DNA of 64,000 bases from CAVQFD01 sp963724695 (lineage in GTDB: Bacteria; Acidobacteriota; Vicinamibacteria; Vicinamibacterales; CAVVIG01), in contig CAVRVW010000012.1 in assembly GCA_963724695.1 (NCBI GenBank), forward strand, positions 744,001 to 808,000. Reading direction: 5' to 3'. Under the pieces are notes generated by a model that saw nothing but the letters and a program-made list of their open reading frames with translations, was not told the DNA's origin and searched no databases. This document shows positions 45,135 through 54,026 of this stretch, one piece after another. The position numbers and the translations under genes are program-made. Each line of letters opens with the position of its first letter. Positions within the stretch are counted from its first letter, which is position 1.

Positions 45135-46529
45135 ATGACCCAGACAGAGTTCGACTCAGCGGCGTTCGCAAGCGCGGCCCTCCAAAGCGAGCGCCGCCGC
45201 ATCGTCGGCGTGCTAGGGGCGTTTGCCGCGCTGCTGGTCCTGGTGAGCGCTGCGCATGCTGCTGCCCGGCGAACGGGACAGCGTGCCCGTGTTGACCGCC
45301 GCCATCGGTGTGACTGCGGTGATGGCCGTCTACGAAGCATGACTGCTCCGCTACGTCGACGCGCGGATCCGCACGGCCCGACCGGTCTCTCCACGGCTGT
45401 GGTACACGAATATTCTGGTCGAGGCGCTGTTTCCTGCAGCGATGATCATCCTCCTGGCCCGAAGCGGCGTGGTCGCGCCGTACCAGGCCCTGGTCGCCCC
45501 GGCGGGCCTCACCTACTTCCTCTTCATCACGCTCTCGACGCTCAGGCTCGATCCGGCGCTCTCGCGCGCGACTGGCTTCTTCGGCCTCGCTGGGCTACTT
45601 GCTCGCCACGGCCTACGTCTATTGGCAGTTTCCCGGCTTGAGAAGCGAACACGACTTCACGCTCGCCGTCTACGCCACCTACGGGGGGTTCGTGCTGGTC
45701 GGGGGCGTCGTCGCGGGCGGGGTCGCCGGCGAAATCCGGCGCCACGTGGCCGCGGCTCTCCGCGAGGCCGAGACGCGGCGCCAGAACGAAAGGCTCGAGC
45801 ACGACCTCGACGTCGCTCGATCCGTGCAGCAGGGCCTGCTGCCCGCCGGCCCTCCGGTGGGCGGCGAGATCTTCGAGATCGCCGGCTGGAATCAGCCGGC
45901 GGACCAGACGGGCGGGGATTACTACGACTGGCAGGTTCTGCCCGACGGACGCATCATCGTCGTCCTTGCCGACGTGACGGGCCACGGCGTGGGGCCGGCG
46001 CTCGTCACCGCCGCGTGTCGAGCTTACGGGCGCGCCATCTTCCCCACGGCGACCGATCTCGACACCGCGATGACGCGGCTCAATGATCTTCTGACGGCGG
46101 ACCTCCAGCCGGGTAAGATGGTCACTTGTCTGTGCGCGCTGGCCAGTCCGTCGACCTCTCGCGTGAACGTCCTCTCGGCTGGCCACGGTCCGTGGCTGCA
46201 CTACCGAGCCTCGGACGAGACAGTTCAGCAGTTCGGCGCGCACGGGGTCCCATTCGGTCTGGCCCCAGGCATTCCTGTACGGACCGGCGTCCGAGATCGT
46301 CATGGCACAAGGCGATCTCCTGGTGCTGCTCACCGACGGCTTCTTCGAATGGTCGAACGAGCAAGGCGAGGAGTTCGGGATGACGCGGCTCGAGGGGGTC
46401 ATCCGCTCGGCGGCGCGGCTGTCCCCGGACGCGATGATTCAGCGCCTGTATCATGAGGTGAAGTCGTTCGTGGGCGCGGTGCATCAGGCGGACGATTTGA
46501 CGGTGGTGGTAATCAAACGCCGCGACTGA
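45135..46529 (+). CDS. PP2C (SpoIIE/RsbU-type) phosphatase with membrane N-terminus, several frameshifts
   Basis: About 462 residues. Four to six N-terminal helices (RRIVGVLGAFAALLVLVSAA, MIILLARSGVVAPYQALVAPAGLTYFLF, YATYGGFVLVGGVVAGGVAG), a coiled linker (REAETRRQNERLEHDLDVARSVQQGLLP), then the SpoIIE-type domain: GGDYYDWQVLPDGRIIVVLADVTGHGVGPALVTAACRAYGRA, LSAGHGPWLHYR, DLLVLLTDGFFEWSNEQGEEFG, QADDLTVVVIK. Indels near 45260, 45410, 45590 and 46300. Sister of the phosphatase at 3055 but without HAMP. It probably dephosphorylates an anti-sigma antagonist; no anti-sigma gene adjoins. Confidence 0.88.
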
Positions 46530-46584
46530 GGCGCGCGTCTCACTTGGCGTTCTCTGGCTCTCGGCAGGCTTATTCGGCAGGCTT

Positions 46585-48121
46585 ATGATGATTCGCAGCC
46601 TCTTCTTCACCTGTTTCGCGCTTCTCGGTTGTACCGTCCTGGCTGCCGCCCAACCCGACTCGGCGGGGCTCCAGCAGACCGTGCCGCCGTTCCCGCTCAA
46701 CCTCACGTTCGACCCTGCGGCCTTCTCGATCGAGCCGCAGACCGGGCAGCCGCCAGGGCAGCAACCGCTGTCGATGGAGGGTCGGGCCTGCGAGGGCTGT
46801 CCGCGCCGGAGCGTGGGCAAGTCGCTCTTTCAAGCGACGGTCATCAATGTCTTCTATGAGCTGGCGAACCTGATACGCGGCCAGGACACAGCGAAGATCA
46901 CGCCCAAGACGTGGTGGGCGAACATGGAGCAAGGATGGGTCTGGGACCTGGACGACTTCCTGGTCAACCAGGTCGGGCACCCGTACCAAGGCAACAACTA
47001 CTACAATGCCGCTCGCGCCAACGGCCTGAGCTTCTACGAGTCGGCGGCGGTGACGGCGTTCGGCAGCGCCACCTGGGAGTACTTCGGCGAAACGAACCAT
47101 GCGTCGCTGAACGACTTCATCAACACCACCCTCGGCGGCATCGCGCTGGGCGAGATGTTCCACCGCGTCAGCTGGATGGTTCGCGACACAAACGCGACCG
47201 GACGCGGACGACTCTGGAGCGAAATTGGCGCGATGGTGCTCGATCCGGTGACCGGCGCCAACCGCTTCATCACGGGTGATGCCTCCCGGGTGTCGGACAA
47301 GCCCGCGGAGTTCGTGCCGTCGAGCGTCGGCGGCTTCACCGCGGCCGGCGCGCTCTGGCGCGGTTCACAGGAGCGCGCGTTCGACGTCGACCGGCGAGCC
47401 CTTCCTCGAGATGGACCTGCTCTACGGAGATCCGAAGACCACCGGGAGCAGCCGGACGCCGTACGACGCCTTCTCGGTGCGCCTGCGCTTCGGAGGCGGC
47501 TCGGCGTTCAGCGAGGCCAGGGTGAGGGGGCGCCTGGCGGGAATGCCGATCGGCGGGGACAAGGTGCAGTTCAGCGTGCTCCAGAGCTACGACTTCCAGA
47601 GCAACGACGCCTTCAGCACCGGATCGCAGTCGTTCGAAGGCGCCTTCAGCGTGCTGCAGAAAGTGTCGGAGCGAAACAGCCTGTGGCTGGTTGGCTGGGG
47701 GGGCGCCACGGTGCTCGGCGCGATCGACTCCCTGCCGCTCGGCCTCACGGAGATCCCGGAGGAGGAGGAGCCAGACCCGGGGAGGAATCGCCGGGCCAGG
47801 GCGTGTCGGAGGGCCCCCGGTACTACGACTACGGGCCGGGCGGAAACTTCGGCTTCGCTGCGGAGTTCGCCCGTGACGGGCGCCCGTGGGTGGTCTTCGG
47901 CTACGAGGGGCGTCACCTGTTCTCGCTCGACGGCGTGCGCGCGAACCACTTCCTGCAGCGCACCCGCGTGGACCTGCTCCTGCCGCTGCGCGGGTCGCTC
48001 GGTTTCGGCGCGTCGGGCGAATATCTCAAACGCCACACCTACTACCAGGACGCGGACCGCACCGAGCTGCGAGTATCGCTACCCGCAGCTTCGTGCGTAC
48101 TTCACGTGGAGGCTGTCGTGA
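46585..48121 (+). CDS. DUF3943 outer-membrane protein, three frameshifts
   Basis: About 512 residues. Signal IRSLFFTCFALLGCTVLAAAQ. Residues about 80-200 hold the DUF3943 core: QATVINVFYELANLIRGQD, WVWDLDDFLVNQVGHPYQGNNYYNAARANGLSFYESAAVTAFGSATWEYFGE, LNDFINTTLGGIALGEMFHRVSWMV. The remainder alternates in beta-strand style (SVRLRFGGGSAFSEARVRGRL, VQFSVLQSYDFQSNDAFSTG, VFGYEGRHLFSLDGV, YLKRHTYYQDADRTEL), consistent with a barrel. The end is FTWRLS. Indels near 47390, 47785 and 48070. It overlaps the next gene as GTGA. Confidence 0.82.
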
Positions 48122-48737
48122 AGGCGCTATCGCGAGTGGCACTCGTCGCCATCGTCGCTCGCGCCCGCTTCGGCCGGCGCCCAGACCGTTCCTCCGGCCC
48201 CTTCCAGCCAGGCGGCCACTGGCGCGACAGCGCCATCGAACCTCTGGTTCGTGGTCGGCGGCTCCTGGACCACCCTGCGGGGAGATTGTCAGACCTGCGA
48301 GGAGGATTTCCCCTACCGTCATGCGGCCAGCGGATTCGGCGACATCGGCTACCGCGTGACCGACCGCATGGACGTCGGCGCCGAGATCTTCATTGTCGCT
48401 CCTGAACACCGCGGACGGCCGCATTCGCACGTTCCACCTCAATGCCGTCGCGCAGTTCCGGCCGTGGAGCTCACACGGGTTCTTCCTCAAGGGCGGCGCT
48501 GGCATGGCGTTTGTCAAGAACTGGGTCGATGCCAGCGGTCCCGACCCGATCAACTCCAAGGCGCTATCGGTCGTGGTCGGCGGCGGCTGGGCGTTCAACC
48601 CGACCTCGCGCGTCGGCTTGGAGCTATTGGCCACACAGCACGCCGCGGCGCTCGGCGACCTGCAGACGGCCGAGGGACAAATCTCCGACGTGCTGGGCAA
48701 CTTCTGGACGCTGGGAGTCGGAATCGTCTTTCGCTGA
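48118..48737 (+). CDS. Outer-membrane beta-barrel protein, two frameshifts
   Basis: About 205 residues. GTG 48118 opens KALSRVALVAIVA, a signal peptide interrupted by an indel near 48160. The mature part is a small barrel: NLWFVVGGSWTTLRGDCQTCEEDFPYRHAASGFGDIGYRVTDRMDVGAEIF, then (after an indel near 48400) TFHLNAVAQFRPWSSHGFFLKGGAGMAFVKNWVDAS, SVVVGGGWAFNPTSRVGLELLA, ending VLGNFWTLGVGIVFR, a typical terminal aromatic strand. The CQTC pair is unusual. Coupled to the DUF3943 gene. Confidence 0.72.
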
Positions 48738-48757
48738 TCCGTCCGTCGGCGGCGCGT

Positions 48758-49285
48758 TCAGCGCGGCGCGCCGCTGACCGTAAGGGCATGTGTGGCCCCG
48801 GTGGTGTCGACGAGGGCCAGCTCGGCGGTGTACGCGTAGGGCACGCCTCCACAGGGGAAGCTCGGATAGAACCAGAAGTGCCGGCTCTGCCCTGCCGCCA
48901 CCACCGTCGTGCCGAACTCGTTGGTCAACCCTGCCTGGGGGAAGGCGACCATCGGCCCGCCGAGAGACGACCCGTCGAGCATCCGCAACGTCACATGGTC
49001 GACGTTCACCGTTCTCGACGCCACGATCCCGAGATTGAGCGCCGGCGTCACGTAGGGACGCCCTCCGCAGCCACGCGCCGTGACGGGCGGGCCAGCGAAC
49101 GGCGCGATCTCTGTCCAGTGCTCCTCCGCGCTGAGCGTGGCGCTGACGACAGGGGACGCTGAAAGCCCAGAGGGCGCGGCCGGGGCGCCGCCCTCGCACG
49201 CCGAAAGTGTAACGGCCGCAATGAGCAGTCCCAACGCGTTCGCCGAACCGCGTCTCACGTCTGCCAGTCGTCGCTTGTTTCGCAT
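48758..49285 (-). CDS. Lipoprotein of unknown function
   Basis: 175 residues. N-terminal signal with lipobox ALGLLIAAVTLSACEGG, so probably attached to a membrane by the Cys (residue 30). The mature part is beta-rich (HWTEIAPFAGPPVTARGCGGRPYVTPALNLGIVASRTVNVDHVTLRML, RHFWFYPSFPCGGVPYAYTAELALVDTTG) with two further cysteines in GCGG and PCGG contexts that may pair. ATG 49285. It stands between the barrel gene and the sigma factor gene; no family recognised. Confidence 0.7.
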   Translation of the reverse strand: MRNKRRLADVRRGSANALGLLIAAVTLSACEGGAPAAPSGLSASPVVSATLSAEEHWTEIAPFAGPPVTARGCGGRPYVTPALNLGIVASRTVNVDHVTLRMLDGSSLGGPMVAFPQAGLTNEFGTTVVAAGQSRHFWFYPSFPCGGVPYAYTAELALVDTTGATHALTVSGAPR

Positions 49286-49459
49286 GAGGTCCCTCTCCTA
49301 TCCGGGCAGTGCACCCCCGGCTCAGGGCGTGCAGTTCTGCAAACTCGCGACCAGCGGGGACCGTTGGGAAAGCCCAGCAGACTGTCGTAACCGGCGTGGG
49401 ATGGCTGCCTGTCGGGGACTCTGAGTCAGCCTGAAGGAATACTTCCGACCTCGGCTCTT

Positions 49460-50095
49460 TTAGCGCGGCTCTCGAGTCAGGGGCGCCACGCCCATCTCTT
49501 TCGCCAGACGTGAGATGGCTCGCGTGACTTTCATGCGGGTTGCGGGGGCGGTCTTGCCGAGCTTCTGCGCGATCTCCTCGTAGGAATAGCCGAGCTCGAC
49601 CCGCCACACGATGATCTGGCGATCGGCGCTCCTCAGCCGCTGCAGCGCGTCCAGGAAGCGATCGAGACGCTCCTTCATGATGACCGCTTCGAGCGGCGAC
49701 CGCACGGAGTCCTCGATATCGTCGGGCAGCTCCAGGGGCACGCCACGCCGGCGAACCCTGCGAACCGCATCCCGGATCCGGTTCATGACCGCCTGGCGGA
49801 GGTAGGCCTGCAACCCCGCGACGTGCCGATGTTCGAAGGCTTCGAGCCGCCGCAACGTCTGCAGGACTGCGTCCTGGACAACGTCCTCGGTGTCGGCGGG
49901 CCCCCGGCCGTAATGGGGAATGCGCCCGTGCGTCCAGCGTCGCAAGGACGGGAGCGCGCGCTCGATGAGAACCCTCGCGGCCGATTGGTCGCCCTCTTGG
50001 GCGCGGGTCAGCACGTGGATTGTCGAGTCCCAGCACTCGTCGGGCGCGGGCGCCGGCCCCGTGTCGCGCTTGGACGGCACTCTGGTGGTCGTCAC
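49460..50095 (-). CDS. ECF-type RNA polymerase sigma factor
   Basis: 211 residues. Region 2: DQSAARVLIERALPSLRRWTHGRIPHYGRGPADTEDVVQDAVLQTLRRLEAFE, HVAGLQAYLRQAVMNRIRDAVRRVRRR. Region 4: DRFLDALQRLRSADRQIIVWRVELGYSYEEIAQKLGKTAPATRMKVTRAISRLAKEMG. Divergent from the patatin-COX gene, whose start lies 213 bases upstream, so it might control that gene; this is inference from position. No anti-sigma gene adjoins. Intact, ATG 50095. Confidence 0.9.
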   Translation of the reverse strand: MTTTRVPSKRDTGPAPAPDECWDSTIHVLTRAQEGDQSAARVLIERALPSLRRWTHGRIPHYGRGPADTEDVVQDAVLQTLRRLEAFEHRHVAGLQAYLRQAVMNRIRDAVRRVRRRGVPLELPDDIEDSVRSPLEAVIMKERLDRFLDALQRLRSADRQIIVWRVELGYSYEEIAQKLGKTAPATRMKVTRAISRLAKEMGVAPLTREPR

Positions 50096-50307
50096 GTGCA
50101 GGCCGATTATAGGCCGCGATTCGCCGCGGCGACGCTCCCCGCCGTTACGTTTCGATGCAGCCGGCGTTTCTTCTGCAGCGGGGCGCCTGCCGAGAACGCG
50201 CTTGACACCCCGGCGCGGCGGCCGAAAGATCGCGTTCCGGCTCGGGTGCGTGTTCCCGGGTCATGGCGGCTTGGAAATCCTGGCTGACGGTCACTCCAGC
50301 GAAGGCT

Positions 50308-52940
50308 ATGCGCAAATATCGCGTGCTCGCGCTCGACGGCGGCGGCATTCGCGGGCTGGTCACGGCCACGCTGCTGAAGCGCCTGTGCGCGGAGCCCGGC
50401 CTCGAGGGCTTTCTGGACTCCGTCGACCTCATCGCCGGCACGTCCAGCGGGGGGCTGGTGGCCCTCGGGCTTGCCGACGGCCTTGGGTGCAAGACGAAGG
50501 TCCAGACGCTCGACGAGATCGCCCGCGTGTTCGAGCAGGGGCGCGACACCTTCGGCCCCGCCTTGCCGTGGTGGCTCGGCGGGACGCTGCTGTGGTCCAA
50601 GTACGGCACCCGGTCGCGGCAGACGCGCTTCAGGAAGCTCCTGGGCGAACGCACGCTCGGCGAGTACGGCCAGCGCGTGCTCATCACCGCGTTCGACCTG
50701 GACAACGAGGGCCACAACAACGAAGGCCGCCCCGAACCGCGCCGCTGGGAGCCGAAGATCTTCCACAACTTCAAGGGCTACAACTCCGATCGCGATCAGA
50801 AGGCGTGGAAGGTCGCGCTGTACACGACGGCCGGCCCGACCTACTTCCCGACCGTCGACGGGTACATCGACGGTGGCGTCTACGCGAACAACCCCAGCAT
50901 GTGTGCGCTCGCCCAGGTGTTCGACCCCCGGTACGATCCGACCCCGAAGCCGTCGCTGGACCAGGTGGTCCTCCTGTCCGTCGGCAGCGGGCTGAACCTG
51001 AAGTTCGTCACGGGACAGCGCCGCTATTGGGGCATCTTCCGCTGGGGCACGAAGTTCGTTCGGCTCGCGATCGACGGGACCATGGGAATCGCGGACTACT
51101 ACTGCAAGCGGATGCTCCCGCCCGACAACTACTGCAGGCTGGATCCGATGTTTCCGGCGGGGACGACCTTCGACATCGACGCTCTCCACAAGATTCCCGA
51201 GCTGAAGGAGTTCGCCGAAGGTGTCTGCCTCGACCCCTGCGTCGAGTGGATTCGAACGCATTGGCTGTCTGAACCGGCTGCGGCGGCTCAGCTCCCGCAG
51301 AAGACACCGCGTCGGACGGCGTTCCCGCAGCCGGCCGCGATCGCCGAGGCGAACAGGCGCCCGCTGCCCGGGGGCCGCGATACGAGCAAGGACGGCTTCC
51401 GCAACAAGCTGACCTTCTGGTTCCTGACACACCTGCGCGGCCTCTGGGCGTTCGCCCAGCGGGTGCCCCCCCTCGAACGCTTCGTCAACGCATGGCTGAT
51501 CAACAAGGCGATCAACTATGCGCCGACGCGCCCGAACCCCCTCAGCACGCGCGATTCGCACTCCTCCTGGGCATCGATGGCGGACCGCACGTACTTCAGC
51601 CGGCACCTGCCGCCCACCGGCCCGTCCGAGGCTCCGGACGCCGACCGGGTCAAGGAGCTCTTCCGGCGGCCGGCCGACGCACCGCGCCTCTCGTCCAAGT
51701 CCACGGCTCTTTTCGCGTGCTTCGCGCAGTGGTTCACCGACGGGTTCCTGCGCACCGACTTCTCGGACTACCCGAAGAACCGGCTGAAGAACACCTCGAA
51801 CCACGATATCGACCTGTGCAACCTCTACGGCCTACGCGAGGAACATACGCACATCCTGCGCGAGCACGAGCGTGGCAGGCTCAAGAGCCAGTGCGATCAG
51901 GAACGAGGAGTTTCCGCCGTTCTATTTCGACCGGGAAGGCAAGGTGAATCCTGAGTTCGCCGGCCTGCCGGAGCCGCTCCTTCCAGCCAAGCGGCAGTTT
52001 CCACTCGAGAAGAAGCAGTACCTGTTTGCGATGGGCGGCGAGCGCGCCAACGTCTTCACCGGCTACGCGATGATGAACGTGCTCTTTCTGCGCGAGCACA
52101 ACCGAATCGCCGGCGTCCTGGAGAACGCGTACCCGGATTGGGACGACGATCGGATCTTCCAGACCACCCGGAACATTCTGACGGTCGTGCTGCTGCGGAT
52201 TGTCGTCGAGGACTACATCAACCACATCACGCCCTATCATTTCCAGTTCCGGTTGCACCCCGGCCGGCGGATCAGGCAGGAATGGCACCGACCCAACTGG
52301 GTGGCGATCGAGTTCGACCTGCTGTACCGGTGGCACACCCTCATGCCGGATGAAGTGCGCATTGGCGAGGACCTGCGGCCGCTCGAGGATTGCGTCCTGA
52401 ACAGCGGCCTGCTCACCCAGTACGGTCTGCGAGCCGCGTTCGATGGAGCGAATCGCCAGCAGGCGTGCGAGATCAGCCTGTTCAACACCTCGGGATCGCT
52501 GCTCGACCGGGCCGAGAAACCCACGATTGCCCTCGGCCGTCTGGCGCGAGCTGCAGGGGTACAACGCGTATCGCGAGTGGTGCAGCTTTCCCCAAGCCAC
52601 CCACGTCCGGCAGATCTCGTCTGTTCCGGTGGTGCGCGAGGCGCTGATGGACACGTACCACCACGTGGACGCCATCGAGCTGTACGCCGGGCTGTTCGCC
52701 GAAGACGTGCGCCGGAACTCGGTGCTGCCCCCGCTGATGGGGCGAATGGTTGGCATCGACGCGCTGTCGCAGGCCCTGACCAACCCGCTCGTCTCGAGGC
52801 AGATACACAAGCGCGAAACGTTTTCCGTCGCCGGATTGCAGATCATCGACGACACCAGGACCCTGAACGACGTCGTCGCCAGGAACATCAAGGACGCCCC
52901 CATCGTCTCGTTCACCCATGCCGGATTCCGACGGGTCTGA
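50308..52940 (+). CDS. Patatin-like phospholipase fused to cyclooxygenase-like haem peroxidase, two frameshifts
   Basis: About 877 residues once two indels (near 51890 and 52543) are removed. Residues 1-310 are a patatin: LDGGGIRGLVTATLL (oxyanion hole), GTSSGG with the nucleophile Ser46, DGGVYANNP with Asp188. Without a stop, residues about 370-877 align with animal prostaglandin synthases: SSWASMADRTYFSRHLPP, FACFAQWFTDGFL, FLREHNRIAGVLENAYPDWDDDRIFQTTR, FDLLYRWHTLMPD (catalytic Tyr about 673, proximal haem His about 676), LQGYNAYREWC, DAIELYAGLFAED. The distal peroxidase His is Asp (about 478). A lipase releasing a fatty acid for an oxygenase in the same chain is inferred. Confidence 0.85.
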
Positions 52941-54026
52941 GCACGACCGACACGCGAGCCCCGCGTTGCTGCGGGAGACTGGATGGCACATGGCCAGCGG
53001 CACAGCACCGAACGTCAACGACAGGATCATCGACGAGTTCGAGCTCAAGGTGCGTCAGCGCATGAAGGACGAAGGCCTGTCGACCATGCCGCGCGGTGCG
53101 CACCCTCACCATCACGGCATCGTCTCGGCCGAGTTGCGGGTCCGAAGATGACGTTCGCCCCAATCTGCGGAAGGGCCTCTTTGCGAAGAAGGGCATGTAC
53201 CGGGCGTACGTGCGGTTCTCGAACGCAGGCAACCAAGGATTTCCGGACGCCGGCATCCGACGGCACGACGGGGCGCCTGACGCCAGGGGCATGGCGATCA
53301 AGGTGATGGGCGTCCCCGGTGCGAAACTGCTCGACGACGAGCAGCAGACCGCAGGACTTCGTGCTGGTCAATGCACCGTGTGTTCATCGCCAGGAGTCCG
53401 GAGCACTTCCTCGAGTTCATGGCGCTCGGGCGGGCGATTGCGGCCGCTTCGCCGGCCACGCCGCCCGGCGCTCGAAGCGGGAGATGGTGCAGAAGTTTCC
53501 GCAGGTGCGCGAGCTGCGAACAGTCGTCCGCGATCCGCTCACGCAGCTCTACTGGAGTCAGACGCCGTACGCACTCGGCTCGGGTCTTATCGTGAAGTAT
53601 CTCGCCCAGCCGCGAATCGTCGACACCGTACCCCTGACCCCGGCGGAGGCCAAGGGGAACCCGGATCCCGAATATCTCCGCGCGGCCATGGCGAGGACAC
53701 TGGAGCGCGACGTCACATTCGACATCAAGGTGCAGCGGCGGCTCGACCACATGCCGATCGACGATCCGACGGACGAGTGGAAGGAAAGCGAGTCGCCGTT
53801 TGTCTCCGTGGCGACGCTCGTGATTCCCGGCCAGGGGTTCATGTCGCCCGCGCAGATGGCGTTCGCCGAGCACGTGTCGTTCAACCCCTGGCACACGCTC
53901 GAAGCGCATCGGCCGCTCGGACGCGTCAACCAGAGCCGCCGCGATGTATACATAGAGATGCTCGCGCGGCGGCACAAGGCAAACGGCGTCGTGGCGACAG
54001 AGCCCACGGGCGAGAACGATTTCTGA
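52918..54026 (+). CDS. Catalase-like haem protein (y4iL/allene-oxide-synthase-related), several frameshifts
   Basis: About 365 residues. N-terminal catalase core: STMPRGAHPHHHGIVSAELRV (distal His region), then RKGLFAKKGMYRAYVRFSNAGNQGFPDAGIRRHDGAPDARGMAIKVMGVPG and FVLVNAPVFIARSPEHFLEFM, later RTVVRDPLTQLYWSQTPYALGS and FVSVATLVIPGQGFMSPAQM, ending FNPWHTLEAHRPLGRVNQSRRDVYIEMLARRH. This fits the short catalase-related family that includes allene oxide synthases rather than full catalases. Indels near 53145, 53350, 53385 and 53450. ATG 52918 overlaps the preceding stop; ATG 52990 is in frame. Probable fatty-acid hydroperoxide metabolism. Confidence 0.8.
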
